NCBI GenBank assembly: GCA_030632525.1
Contig: DAOVUP010000048.1
Coordinates: 1 to 8,071 of the forward strand
DNA length: 8,071 nucleotides
Origin: Desulfobacteraceae bacterium
Lineage (GTDB): Bacteria; Desulfobacterota; DSM-4660; Desulfatiglandales; Desulfatiglandaceae
Direction of reading: 5' to 3'
In this document: one piece after another, positions 1-6,813 of the stretch
Layout of the letters: the number at the start of each line of letters is the position of its first letter
Position numbering within the stretch: position 1 is the stretch's first letter
Program-made: the position numbers and the translations under genes
The notes under the pieces: generated by a model
The model's database searches: none
Told to the model about the DNA's origin: nothing
The model's input: only the letters and a program-made list of their open reading frames with translations

Positions 1-1
1 G

Positions 2-814
2 GGGAGGCCTGTAGATTATATAAATACGGGCACCTGGTCAACCAAGGCAATTAAGGAGGCTGAAGTTCAGGGAAAGGATGTCCGTGTAATCGCATCTTCT
101 GAAGATAAGGGTTTTTCATATATCCCAAAGGAGTTCACCATTGACCGGGATGCTTCATATCTCCACTTTACTTCAAACAATACCATAAAGGGTACCCAGT
201 GGGCCCAATTCCCTGATGCCGCTGGCATACCCCTTGTCTGTGACATGTCTTCTGACATTATGAGCCGCCCCTTTGATGTCGCTCCTTTCGGGCTGATCTA
301 TGCAGGGGCCCAGAAAAACATAGGACCTTCGGGTTCGGCTATGGTCATTATTAGAAAGGATATGTTGGAAAGAACGCCGGATAACCTGCCTGCCATGATG
401 AAATACACCACTTTTTCCGGGAAGAACTCCATGTTCAACACGCCTGCCTGTGTGGTTATTTATACGATTAACCTGGTCCTCAAATGGCTTGAGGAGACCA
501 TAGGGGGCCTGGAGAAGATGGAGCAGATCAATCAGGAGAAAGGGTCCATCCTCTATGATTTCATTGATCAGTCCGGGTTTTACCAGGGAACTGCAGTCAA
601 GGATAGCCGCTCCCTGATGAACCTGACCTTCAGACTTCCGAATGAGGATTTGGAGAAAAAGTTTGTGGCAGAGGCCCTTGAAGAAGATTTTGGAGGGCTC
701 AAAGGGCATCGTTCGGTGGGTGGTTGCCGGGCATCCATATATAATGCCACAGGGATTGATGCAGTGAAGGCCCTGGTGGTGTTTATGTCTGAGTTTGAAA
801 GGAAAGAGGGGTAA
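2..814 (+). CDS. serC: Phosphoserine aminotransferase, 5'-truncated by the window edge
   Basis: The product is a PLP-dependent class V aminotransferase that interconverts 3-phosphohydroxypyruvate and phosphoserine with glutamate/2-oxoglutarate in cytosolic serine biosynthesis. The frame is open from base 2 and ends at TAA 812-814, giving 270 visible residues. The family is about 360 residues long, so roughly 90 N-terminal residues lie outside the window. Visible residue 12 is the Trp of the NTGTWS segment, matching the PLP-stacking Trp. Further on come HFTSNNTIKGTQW, the CDMSSD segment with the Asp that contacts the pyridine nitrogen, and YAGAQKN, whose Lys (codon 314-316) is the Schiff-base lysine. 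GGCRASIYNA near the C-terminus carries the substrate-phosphate Arg (codon 728-730). An ATG at 245 is internal and is not the start. asnS follows 43 bases downstream on the same strand, so co-transcription is likely. Identification is firm; related activity on phosphohydroxythreonine cannot be excluded. Confidence 0.95.
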   Translation, partial: GRPVDYINTGTWSTKAIKEAEVQGKDVRVIASSEDKGFSYIPKEFTIDRDASYLHFTSNNTIKGTQWAQFPDAAGIPLVCDMSSDIMSRPFDVAPFGLIYAGAQKNIGPSGSAMVIIRKDMLERTPDNLPAMMKYTTFSGKNSMFNTPACVVIYTINLVLKWLEETIGGLEKMEQINQEKGSILYDFIDQSGFYQGTAVKDSRSLMNLTFRLPNEDLEKKFVAEALEEDFGGLKGHRSVGGCRASIYNATGIDAVKALVVFMSEFERKEG

Positions 815-821
815 CCCTTGG

Positions 822-849
822 GATTGATGATTGACGATTGATGATTGGA
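822..849 (+). repeat. Four-unit degenerate heptamer tandem repeat upstream of asnS
   Basis: Four consecutive 7-base units read GATTGAT, GATTGAC, GATTGAT and GATTGGA. They fill most of the gap between the serC stop and the asnS start. The last unit runs into the asnS Shine-Dalgarno GGAGG. The tract looks like a degenerate short intergenic tandem repeat rather than coding sequence. It adds a few in-frame codons upstream of asnS without matching the synthetase family, which supports placing the start after it. A function, for example in translation control or as a remnant of a mobile repeat, is not shown. Confidence 0.7.
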
Positions 850-851
850 GG
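847..851 (+). promoter_or_regulatory. Ribosome binding site of asnS that decides its TTG start
   Basis: GGAGG lies six bases upstream of TTG 858. Upstream in-frame TTG codons at 831 and 852 have no correctly spaced Shine-Dalgarno: one lies inside the heptamer repeat and the other abuts the GGAGG itself. The TTG at 858 gives a protein of 463 residues, close to the 466 of the E. coli enzyme. Confidence 0.65.
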
Positions 852-857
852 TTGGTT

Positions 858-2249
858 TTGAGACGGACGAGGATCGCTGAGATTATAGCGGCTGAAAATA
901 TAGGCGCCCGGTACACTGTTATGGGCTGGGTGAGGACACGCAGAGATTCCAAGGGGGGGTTTTCTTTTATTGAAATCAATGATGGATCATCTCTCGCTGG
1001 CCTGCAAATAATAGCGGATCAAGAGTTGGCAAATTATAAGAGTGAGGTCCTCAAATTGCAGACCGGATGTTCGATAAAGGCCACGGGCACCTTGGCTGCG
1101 TCTCCGGGCAAAGGACAGAAGGTGGAATTGAAGGCCGAAGAGATCGAGGTCTTAGGATGGGCCGATCCGGACATCTATCCCCTTCAAAAGAAACGGCACT
1201 CCTTCGAATTCCTCCGGTCAATTGCCCATCTGAGACCGAGAACCAACACCTTTGGGGCCGTAGCCAGGGTAAGAAACGCCATGGCCCATGCCATCCACAC
1301 CTTTTTTCAGGAAAAGGGTTTCATCTACCTCCACTCCCCTATTATTACGGGGAGCGACTGCGAGGGCGCAGGCGAAATGTTCAAGGTAACCACCTTTGAT
1401 CTGAACCATGCGCCCGAGAAAGAGGGGGATATCGATTTTACAAAAGACTTCTTTGGCGGTCCGGCAAATCTGACGGTGAGCGGGCAGCTCGAAGCAGAAA
1501 TCTATGCCCTTGCAATGGGCGATGTATACACCTTCGGGCCCACGTTCAGGGCCGAGAACTCAAACACCTCGCGTCACCTCGCGGAATTCTGGATGGTTGA
1601 GCCGGAGATGGCCTTTTGCGATCTTGAAGAGAATGCGGCCCTTGCCATTGAATTTCTGAAGCAGATATTTACCTCGGTTCTGGATAACTGTAAGGAGGAT
1701 ATGGAATTTTTTAACCGTTTCATTGACTCCACGTTGCTCAAAACCCTTGAGACCCTGGTCTCTCATGATTTTGAGATCCTCACCTATACAGAAGGGGTCG
1801 ATATCCTCAAAAAGGCAAAGCAGAAGTTCGAGTTTCCTGTTGAGTGGGGCTGTGACCTCCAGTCAGAACATGAGCGTTATCTCTGTGAAAATGTCTTTAA
1901 AGGCCCGGTAGTGCTGATAGACTATCCAAAAGAGATCAAGGCCTTTTATATGAAGATGAACCAGGATGAAAAGACAGTGAGGGCAATGGATGTCCTGGTC
2001 CCCAAGATCGGCGAGATCATAGGGGGGAGCCAGCGAGAAGATGATCATGATGCCCTTTACGAGAGGATCAAGGAGGCGGGTCTCAATACGGATGATTACT
2101 GGTGGTATCTGGAGCTGAGGAAATTCGGCTCGGTCCCCCACTCGGGTTTTGGCCTGGGATTTGAGCGTTTGATCCAGTTTGTAACCGGTCTTTCCAACAT
2201 CAGGGACGTAATCCCCTTCCCGAGAACCCCAGGCAATCTGAGTTTCTGA
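858..2249 (+). CDS. asnS: Asparaginyl-tRNA synthetase
   Basis: This class IIb aminoacyl-tRNA synthetase charges tRNA-Asn with asparagine using ATP in the cytosol. Starting at TTG 858 it has 463 residues. An N-terminal OB-fold anticodon-binding domain spans about residues 18-100 and includes [12 protein letters not shown]. The catalytic core follows: a motif 1 region near residues 147-161, [19 protein letters not shown], motif 2 with [16 protein letters not shown] (230-245), [11 protein letters not shown], and motif 3 GFGLGFERL. It ends in [12 protein letters not shown], as AsnRS proteins do. The Asn-type [16 protein letters not shown] and the close resemblance to bacterial AsnRS over the whole length argue against AspRS. 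A TTG at 831 would add nine residues encoded mostly by the heptamer repeat; I prefer 858 because of the GGAGG site. The gene sits 43 bases after serC, probably in one transcript, and converges on the SDR gene. No truncation or missing motif is seen. Confidence 0.96.
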   Translation: MRRTRIAEIIAAENIGARYTVMGWVRTRRDSKGGFSFIEINDGSSLAGLQIIADQELANYKSEVLKLQTGCSIKATGTLAASPGKGQKVELKAEEIEVLGWADPDIYPLQKKRHSFEFLRSIAHLRPRTNTFGAVARVRNAMAHAIHTFFQEKGFIYLHSPIITGSDCEGAGEMFKVTTFDLNHAPEKEGDIDFTKDFFGGPANLTVSGQLEAEIYALAMGDVYTFGPTFRAENSNTSRHLAEFWMVEPEMAFCDLEENAALAIEFLKQIFTSVLDNCKEDMEFFNRFIDSTLLKTLETLVSHDFEILTYTEGVDILKKAKQKFEFPVEWGCDLQSEHERYLCENVFKGPVVLIDYPKEIKAFYMKMNQDEKTVRAMDVLVPKIGEIIGGSQREDDHDALYERIKEAGLNTDDYWWYLELRKFGSVPHSGFGLGFERLIQFVTGLSNIRDVIPFPRTPGNLSF

Positions 2250-2260
2250 GCCATTTACAA

Positions 2261-2289
2261 TGTTCACGTGTTCAATGGTTCAGGGTTTA
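2261..2289 (+). repeat. Degenerate GTTCA-type short repeat after asnS
   Basis: GTTCA occurs at 2262, 2270 and 2278, followed by the variant GTTTA at 2285, so the spacings are 8, 8 and 7 bases. The tract sits in the 58-base gap between the convergent asnS and SDR genes and overlaps the left arm of the inverted repeat there. It resembles, in scale and degeneracy, the heptamer tract on the other side of asnS, although the unit sequence differs. Chance is possible for so short a tract. Confidence 0.35.
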
Positions 2290-2305
2290 ACGTAAAACTG
2301 AACCA
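2276..2305. terminator. Possible bidirectional hairpin terminator between convergent genes
   Basis: TGGTTCAG (2276-2283) is perfectly complementary to CTGAACCA (2298-2305). The 14-base interior can pair further as TTTA (2286-2289) with TAAA (2293-2296). It lies 26 bases after the asnS stop and three bases beyond the SDR stop on the other strand, where a shared terminator would be expected. Neither strand shows a clear U-run right after the stem, so it is not a textbook intrinsic terminator. Confidence 0.45.
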
Positions 2306-2307
2306 AG

Positions 2308-3060
2308 CTACTGCATCGTAAAACCACCGTCTACCGCGTAAACCTGGCCGGTGATGTAACACGCCTCGGGGGAAGCCAAAAAGACCGCCAAACCGACAAT
2401 GTCCTCAGGTCTTCCCAACCGGCCCAGGGGGACCTGCTGGGTTTTATAGGCCTCTAAAGCCCCCGGCGGGAACGCCTCTAATGCGGTTTCTGTTTCAATT
2501 ATCCCTGGAGCAATGGCATTTACGGTTATCTGAAGAGAGGCGAGTTCCCTGGCCAATGCCTTTGTAAAGGCGATGACACCGCCTTTAGCGGCTGAGTATG
2601 GGACCATACCGAGCGCCCCAACTAACCCGGACACCGACGCGATATTAACGATGGTTCCCGCGCGCTGCTGGCGCATTGGAGCTAGGGCCTCACGACAACA
2701 TAGAAAAACGCTCTTAAGATCAAGGTCCATGACCCTATCCCATTCCTCCTCGCTCACGGTGGAAAAGGGTTTAATGGGGAACGCTCCGGCATTATTAACC
2801 AGGATATCCAACCGCCCCAACTTTTCCACCCCTGTCTGGACAAGGTGCTTCACTTCGGCGCTGACTGTTACTCCGGCCTGGACCACTAAGGCCCGCCGTC
2901 CCATATCTTCAATCTCCTTAGCCGTTTCCCGGGCAGCGTCCTCTCGTTGATGATAGTTCACAATGATGTCTGCCCCTTCCCGGGCCAGTCCCAGAGCAAT
3001 TTCTTTGCCAATACCACGACTGCTACCCGTGATTAGGGCGACCTTGTTTGCCAATCTCAT
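2308..3060 (-). CDS. FabG-like short-chain dehydrogenase/reductase (SDR)
   Basis: This is a 250-residue classical SDR, the usual family length, probably a soluble NAD(P)H-dependent oxidoreductase acting on a hydroxy/keto substrate. It shows the Rossmann glycine motif TGSSRGIG (residues 11-18), NNAG (89-92), catalytic Ser142 in NIASVSG, Tyr155 and Lys159 in YSAAK, and the NAIAPGIIET segment after the active site. Two positions are atypical. The catalytic-tetrad Asn expected in a DVNLKG-type segment is Asp114 (MDLDLKS). The Asp expected after beta-strand 3 (ADV) is Gly63 (QAGV). ATG 3058-3060 is preceded by AGGAGGG at 3065-3071, and only 11 bases separate it from the stop of the lipoyl-domain gene, so the two are co-transcribed. 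FabG itself (3-oxoacyl-ACP reductase) is the nearest named family, but the setting beside a transporter and a lipoyl carrier suggests a catabolic dehydrogenase. The substrate is unknown. Confidence 0.9.
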   Translation of the reverse strand: MRLANKVALITGSSRGIGKEIALGLAREGADIIVNYHQREDAARETAKEIEDMGRRALVVQAGVTVSAEVKHLVQTGVEKLGRLDILVNNAGAFPIKPFSTVSEEEWDRVMDLDLKSVFLCCREALAPMRQQRAGTIVNIASVSGLVGALGMVPYSAAKGGVIAFTKALARELASLQITVNAIAPGIIETETALEAFPPGALEAYKTQQVPLGRLGRPEDIVGLAVFLASPEACYITGQVYAVDGGFTMQ

Positions 3061-3071
3061 CTATCCCTCCT

Positions 3072-3308
3072 CTACCCGGTCATGACGCCGACAACCTGGT
3101 CCACACGGGCCTTTTCACCGACTTGAACATATATCTCCTGTAAGGTGCCGTCCACGGGCGCTGTTATGTATAGTGTAATTTTTTCCGTAGACGCTTCAGC
3201 AAGATCTTCCCCTTTTTTGGCAGAACTGCCCACCTCCTTTAGCCAGGAAACAATGGTGACTTCCGCTGACCCATCAGCAGTAGGGGGTATGACGATATCG
3301 TAGTTCAT
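3072..3308 (-). CDS. Stand-alone lipoyl (biotinyl/lipoyl attachment) domain protein
   Basis: This 78-residue protein is essentially one lipoyl domain of the kind found at the N-terminus of 2-oxoacid dehydrogenase E2 subunits. The first half carries IVIPPTADGSAEVTIVSWLKEVG and the hairpin reads ASTEKITLYITAP. Lys43 in TEKI is at the modified-lysine position and is flanked by acidic and hydrophobic residues as in E2 domains. PVDGTLQEIYVQVGE follows as the second half. No catalytic or subunit-binding domain is attached, so it would act as a free swinging-arm carrier, like GcvH in role but of E2 type. ATG 3306-3308 has AAGGAGAT six bases upstream (3315-3322). lipB lies 76 bases upstream and the SDR 11 bases downstream in the same direction. 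The absence of the MKM motif typical of biotin carriers and the adjacent lipB favour lipoate over biotin. Its partner enzyme is not in the window. Confidence 0.88.
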   Translation of the reverse strand: MNYDIVIPPTADGSAEVTIVSWLKEVGSSAKKGEDLAEASTEKITLYITAPVDGTLQEIYVQVGEKARVDQVVGVMTG

Positions 3309-3384
3309 AATATTATCTCCTTAAATTGTCTGACTTGGAACTTTTCTCTATTTTTTTTGCTTCATACCTTTTTCCACGCAGTGA

Positions 3385-4089
3385 TCAGGTGCCGCCGGAA
3401 ACCAGCACCCCCTGGAGTTCATTCCAGGAAACGTCCCTGAAGCGGCGAGAAAACACCTTCGTCAGAATTTCATGCAACCTCTGTTTTACTTCTTTCATCG
3501 AGATCTCATGCCCACATATTTCATGGAGCGATGTAACAGGCATCTGGCTCACCCCACAGGGGTTAATCAGGGCGAACGGCGCCAAATCAAGATTGACGTT
3601 TAGGGAAAGACCGTGGAAGGTATAGCCATGTTTCACTGCGATTCCCACGCCCCCGACCTTGGCCTGATTCCACCAGACACCGGGATAATCTTTTTTTTTG
3701 TTTGTACGAATCCCGTAGGTCGACAGTAGATTTATTAGCACATCCTCAAGCCGGTGCAGGTACTGGTTGGCATTAAGGTCAATGTCGCCGAGATAAAGTA
3801 GGGGAGACACGATGAGCTGACCAGGACCGTGATAGGTGATGTCTCCTCCGCGGTTCACTTCCAGCACCTCGATTCCCAATCGCTGGAGTTCGTCTGCAGA
3901 GGCTAATATGTTTGAACGGCTCCCTGTGCGCCCGATGGTGAAAAGAGAAAAGTTTTCCTGCAGGATTACCGTAGATGGCACTCGCTCCTTTATTCGCGCT
4001 TTAAGTATCCGCTCCTGGATAGCAAAGGCCGAGCTATAGGGCGATAATCCTAAATCCAACCAGTACCCGATCTGATCTTTTTTTGCCAC
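3385..4089 (-). CDS. lipB: Lipoyl(octanoyl) transferase LipB
   Basis: LipB moves octanoate from octanoyl-ACP to the lysine of a lipoyl domain; LipA then inserts the sulfurs. From GTG 4087-4089 the protein has 234 residues. It shows the family signature RGGDITYHGPGQ (about residues 80-91), the catalytic Lys144 in NQAKVGG, and the catalytic Cys178 in LINPCG after FHGLSLNVNLDLAPF. The start is uncertain. The frame is open to a TTG at 4188, which would overlap the 3' end of the DUF362 gene by 74 bases, with further GTG codons at 4143 and 4140. GTG 4089 best matches where known LipB proteins begin, 25 bases after the DUF362 stop, but has no good Shine-Dalgarno, so coupled translation is plausible. 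A run of nine A on the coding strand (3691-3699) encodes Lys-Lys-Lys. Placement next to a free lipoyl domain suggests it serves that protein. No lipA is present here. Confidence 0.92.
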   Translation of the reverse strand: MAKKDQIGYWLDLGLSPYSSAFAIQERILKARIKERVPSTVILQENFSLFTIGRTGSRSNILASADELQRLGIEVLEVNRGGDITYHGPGQLIVSPLLYLGDIDLNANQYLHRLEDVLINLLSTYGIRTNKKKDYPGVWWNQAKVGGVGIAVKHGYTFHGLSLNVNLDLAPFALINPCGVSQMPVTSLHEICGHEISMKEVKQRLHEILTKVFSRRFRDVSWNELQGVLVSGGT

Positions 4090-4114
4090 GAGGATTCTCG
4101 TACTATTTTCAACC

Positions 4115-5440
4115 TCATGCGGGTTGCGGGCATAGGACACCACCGCACTGTTGATACAGCGTCTGGAGATCTCCGTTGAGCTGAGCAAAGATGTAGACCG
4201 GTGCGCAACCAGGATATTCGGTCACGCTCTTGGCCACCCGTTTAGCCTCTTCAACTTTTTCGCTGCTCGGGAAAAGCTTCCAACAATCTCCGGGTATAAA
4301 CAGGTGTTTATCAGTAACCCATTCCGGTTCGAATTCGGGCACGCCTCCGGCAATAATATAAATCTCCCCTGCTTTGTCTATGAAATCGTCTGGATTTACA
4401 TTATTATTGAAGTTATCAAGCGCACCCCGGATATTGGCAAAGCATCCGGGGCAAGTCTGCTGGACGATAACGTGAATTCCCCGGATAAAGCCAGTTGGAT
4501 CTATCATTGGCCGTTTGAAAAAGGTGCGCACATCTGTGATGGGTGTGCCTGCCACTTCGATCCTCTCAATTTCCCTCTCTCCTAACCCCTCTGTGGCAGC
4601 AATGCGAACGGCCGCTATCTCCACAGTCTCAAAGCCCATGACATAGGATGAAACGGCATCCACCGCCACTGTTTCTGTTCCGGCGATAAACAGGTTCATC
4701 TCCAAGGGAGTGCCGGCGTGCGGTCCCTGGCCTTCCATGGCGATAATCGCATCCACAAAGGTCAGATCAGCTTTACGAACACGAAGAAGATCCGCGCATT
4801 TCTGTCCCAGGTCCAGGCGGTGAACATCCTGCTGCTCGCCACTTGGGTGCACGTTCGGAATGATGCCCTGCCAGTTCTTCACTCCTAATGTGACTGTTCC
4901 TGCTAAATGTGTCTTCATTTTGGGGAGGTTAATGATTCGATCCGCATCCAAAAAGGGTTTGAAAATCTTAGCGTGTCGGAATAATTTGGCTCCCTTTATC
5001 TCCACGTCCACCAATTCCTCTTCATCGAAGTAAATAACGCGATCCGCACCTCCTCTTTCAGCCGCCTGTTGCATGCCGGAGGCTGCAAAGGCAGGTCTGG
5101 CCCGCCCCACTTGCTGTCCCAGCGAGGGGTTGTCTCCCACCCAGACCTCTCTTGCCTTGGAACTCTCTTTCAGGTAACCAACAAAGGCCTCGATAACCCT
5201 GGGGTCAACCACGGAAAAGCTCTCGGGCGGGGCCTGAAAAGCAAGGTTAGGTTTGATCAGGACTGTCTCACCCTCGCCTATGATGTTGTCAATGCCACCT
5301 GCTGCCAAATCAATAGTCTCGGCAATTTTTCTCTTCAATTGGGCAATATCTTCATCGTAGCGAACAAATTTTCCACCCAAAAACTCTGCATTTCCCTTCA
5401 GGTCACCGGTTCGTACAATAGCTACTCTTGGTTTAGACAT
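4115..5440 (-). CDS. DUF362 family protein with cysteine-rich C-terminus
   Basis: The 441-residue protein belongs to the DUF362 family, often annotated as an uncharacterised iron-sulfur centre protein; its reaction is unknown. Family hallmarks are VLIKPNLAF (60-68), VGDNPSLG (101-108), INLPKMKTH (170-178) followed by TLGVKNWQGIIP (184-195), DLTFVDAIIAMEGQGPHAG (225-243) and a FIAGTETVAVDAV segment (251-263). Beyond about residue 310 is an extra domain with six of the seven cysteines: C330-x2-C333 (TCPGC), C386 (PGDC), C412 (PGC), and C432-x4-C437 at the very end. This arrangement could bind a metal or Fe-S cluster, but it is not a standard ferredoxin CxxCxxCxxxC motif. No signal peptide or membrane segment is apparent. 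ATG 5438-5440 is preceded by AAAAGGAGC (5446-5454). The gene lies 111 bases after the ABC ATPase and directly before lipB on the same strand, so a role in the same pathway is inferred. Confidence 0.88.
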   Translation of the reverse strand: MSKPRVAIVRTGDLKGNAEFLGGKFVRYDEDIAQLKRKIAETIDLAAGGIDNIIGEGETVLIKPNLAFQAPPESFSVVDPRVIEAFVGYLKESSKAREVWVGDNPSLGQQVGRARPAFAASGMQQAAERGGADRVIYFDEEELVDVEIKGAKLFRHAKIFKPFLDADRIINLPKMKTHLAGTVTLGVKNWQGIIPNVHPSGEQQDVHRLDLGQKCADLLRVRKADLTFVDAIIAMEGQGPHAGTPLEMNLFIAGTETVAVDAVSSYVMGFETVEIAAVRIAATEGLGEREIERIEVAGTPITDVRTFFKRPMIDPTGFIRGIHVIVQQTCPGCFANIRGALDNFNNNVNPDDFIDKAGEIYIIAGGVPEFEPEWVTDKHLFIPGDCWKLFPSSEKVEEAKRVAKSVTEYPGCAPVYIFAQLNGDLQTLYQQCGGVLCPQPA

Positions 5441-5551
5441 ATCCAGCTCCTTTTGTTTATGATGTTTCTTGAAAAATCTATTTTTGCGCGAACCCTAAGC
5501 ATTTCGACTGGACACTAACCAGCGGGATCTTATAATCATCGCCTGAGGATC

Positions 5552-6646
5552 TCAAATAATGGATACTCCGCTTTCTGCATCAAAAAGGTGCGCCTTAGCG
5601 AAATCGAAAGACAACCACATGGTTTCACCCATATTCGCCCTTACATCCGGACTTGTTGCCACCTTAATTATTTTTTTCTCTAACAAAAAATCGATAATCA
5701 GTATTTCCCCGAGAGGCTCGGAAATAAAGACTTCAGCGGGGATGGAGGAGATGTCAGGTTTCTCTTGATGTAGATTAAAATAAGAGGGTCGAATGCCAAT
5801 ACGGAGGGATCCATGGGGGCATTTTTCCCTAATTTCAATAGCCGTTTTTTCAGGCAACTCAAGTTTGAAAGCATCATGTCGGAAGTATGGCTTCCCACTG
5901 TCTTCAATATACTGCCCGTCAATGAAGTTCATTGGTGGATCACCCACAAACCCTGCTACAAATTCATTAACCGGATGATTGAAAATCTGGTCCGGTGTAC
6001 CCAACTGCTGCAGCACGCCCAAGTTCATCACGGCAATTCTGTCGGCCATGGACATAGCTTCCAGTTGATCATGAGTAACGTAAATCATGGTTGTTTCCAG
6101 ATCTTTTTGAAGCCGTTTAAGTTCTCCCCGCATATGGGTCCTCAATTTGGCATCGAGATGGGAGAGAGGTTCATCCATTAAAAAGAGAGCAGGTTTTCTG
6201 ACAATTGCCCTTCCCATGGCCACCCGCTGTCGCTGGCCGCCACTTAGCTGGCGAATGCCCCTGTTGAGAAGCTCCTCTATATCTAAAATTTTTGCTGCCT
6301 CCAATACCTTAGCCTTTATTTCATCGTTTGAAAATTTCCTGATTCTTAATGGAAAGGCCATATTCTCAAATACGGTCTTTCGCGGATAGAGCGCATAAGT
6401 TTCGAAAACCATAGCAATATGTCTATCTTTGGGTGGAGTAAGGGTAACATCCTTACCGCCAAGAAATATCTGCCCGGAAGTAGGACGTTCCAGACCACCT
6501 ACCATTCGCAGGGATGTGGTTTTGCCACAGCCTGAAGGCCCGAGAAAACTGACCATTTCTCTGTCCTTGACATGGAGATTCAGATCAATAACCGCCCTGA
6601 CTTTCCCAAAATCCTTACATAGATTCTTAATCTCTACTTCTGCCAT
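5552..6646 (-). CDS. Carbohydrate-type ABC transporter ATP-binding protein (MalK/UgpC family)
   Basis: This is the cytoplasmic ATPase subunit of a CUT1-type importer, 364 residues, the usual length for MalK/UgpC proteins. Walker A is GPSGCGKTT (36-44), the signature is LSGGQ (134-138), Walker B is ALFLMDE (153-159) with catalytic Glu159, the D-loop is SHLD (162-165), and the switch His is His192 in VTHDQ. The C-terminal 120 or so residues form the TOBE/regulatory domain, including IGIRPSYF. The Q-loop is unusual: FETYALYP has Glu82 where Gln is expected. ATG 6644-6646 has GAAAGG seven bases upstream (6654-6659). It follows the permease genes after a 167-base gap and is in the same direction. 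It could pair with a second, canonical ATPase encoded outside the window. The substrate is not deducible; sugars, glycerol-3-phosphate and polyols are the family's range. Confidence 0.94.
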   Translation of the reverse strand: MAEVEIKNLCKDFGKVRAVIDLNLHVKDREMVSFLGPSGCGKTTSLRMVGGLERPTSGQIFLGGKDVTLTPPKDRHIAMVFETYALYPRKTVFENMAFPLRIRKFSNDEIKAKVLEAAKILDIEELLNRGIRQLSGGQRQRVAMGRAIVRKPALFLMDEPLSHLDAKLRTHMRGELKRLQKDLETTMIYVTHDQLEAMSMADRIAVMNLGVLQQLGTPDQIFNHPVNEFVAGFVGDPPMNFIDGQYIEDSGKPYFRHDAFKLELPEKTAIEIREKCPHGSLRIGIRPSYFNLHQEKPDISSIPAEVFISEPLGEILIIDFLLEKKIIKVATSPDVRANMGETMWLSFDFAKAHLFDAESGVSII

Positions 6647-6813
6647 TCTACTACCTTTCTTATATTGTGTATTTACAAAAACAAAATTTGAATACGAAGA
6701 TCTTTTTAATTTAACTGTCTTTTGTTAAGTCTATTTTCAATGAAGTACCTTCCAACTCTCTTACCGTGTCCCCTCCTTTTTGCGAGCATCCAGTATCCCG
6801 AAGCTACATTAGT

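Noticed and set aside
822..849. Short repeats considered as a CRISPR array
   Set aside because: The units are 7 bases, contiguous and without spacers; no cas genes are present.
831..857. Extending asnS to the upstream TTG at 831
   Set aside because: The nine added residues are encoded mostly by the heptamer repeat, no spaced Shine-Dalgarno precedes it, and the family length fits the start at 858.
173..979. Long minus-strand open frame (268 codons) opposite serC and the start of asnS
   Set aside because: It runs antisense to clearly conserved serC codons, crosses the repeat tract, and its translation shows no recognisable domain. It is a shadow frame.
5813..6181. Plus-strand open frame of 122 codons opposite the ABC ATPase
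   Set aside because: It is fully antisense to the conserved ATPase and has no domain signal or suitable ribosome binding site.
6647..6813. The 167-base gap between permease and ATPase genes: an orphan AAAAGGAGGGG on the minus strand, AT-rich sequence, and a possible 14-codon TTG frame
   Set aside because: The Shine-Dalgarno-like sequence has no properly spaced start, and promoter-like hexamers (for example TTTTGT and TATAAG) are weak. Neither a small gene nor a promoter can be supported, although an internal promoter for the ATPase is possible.
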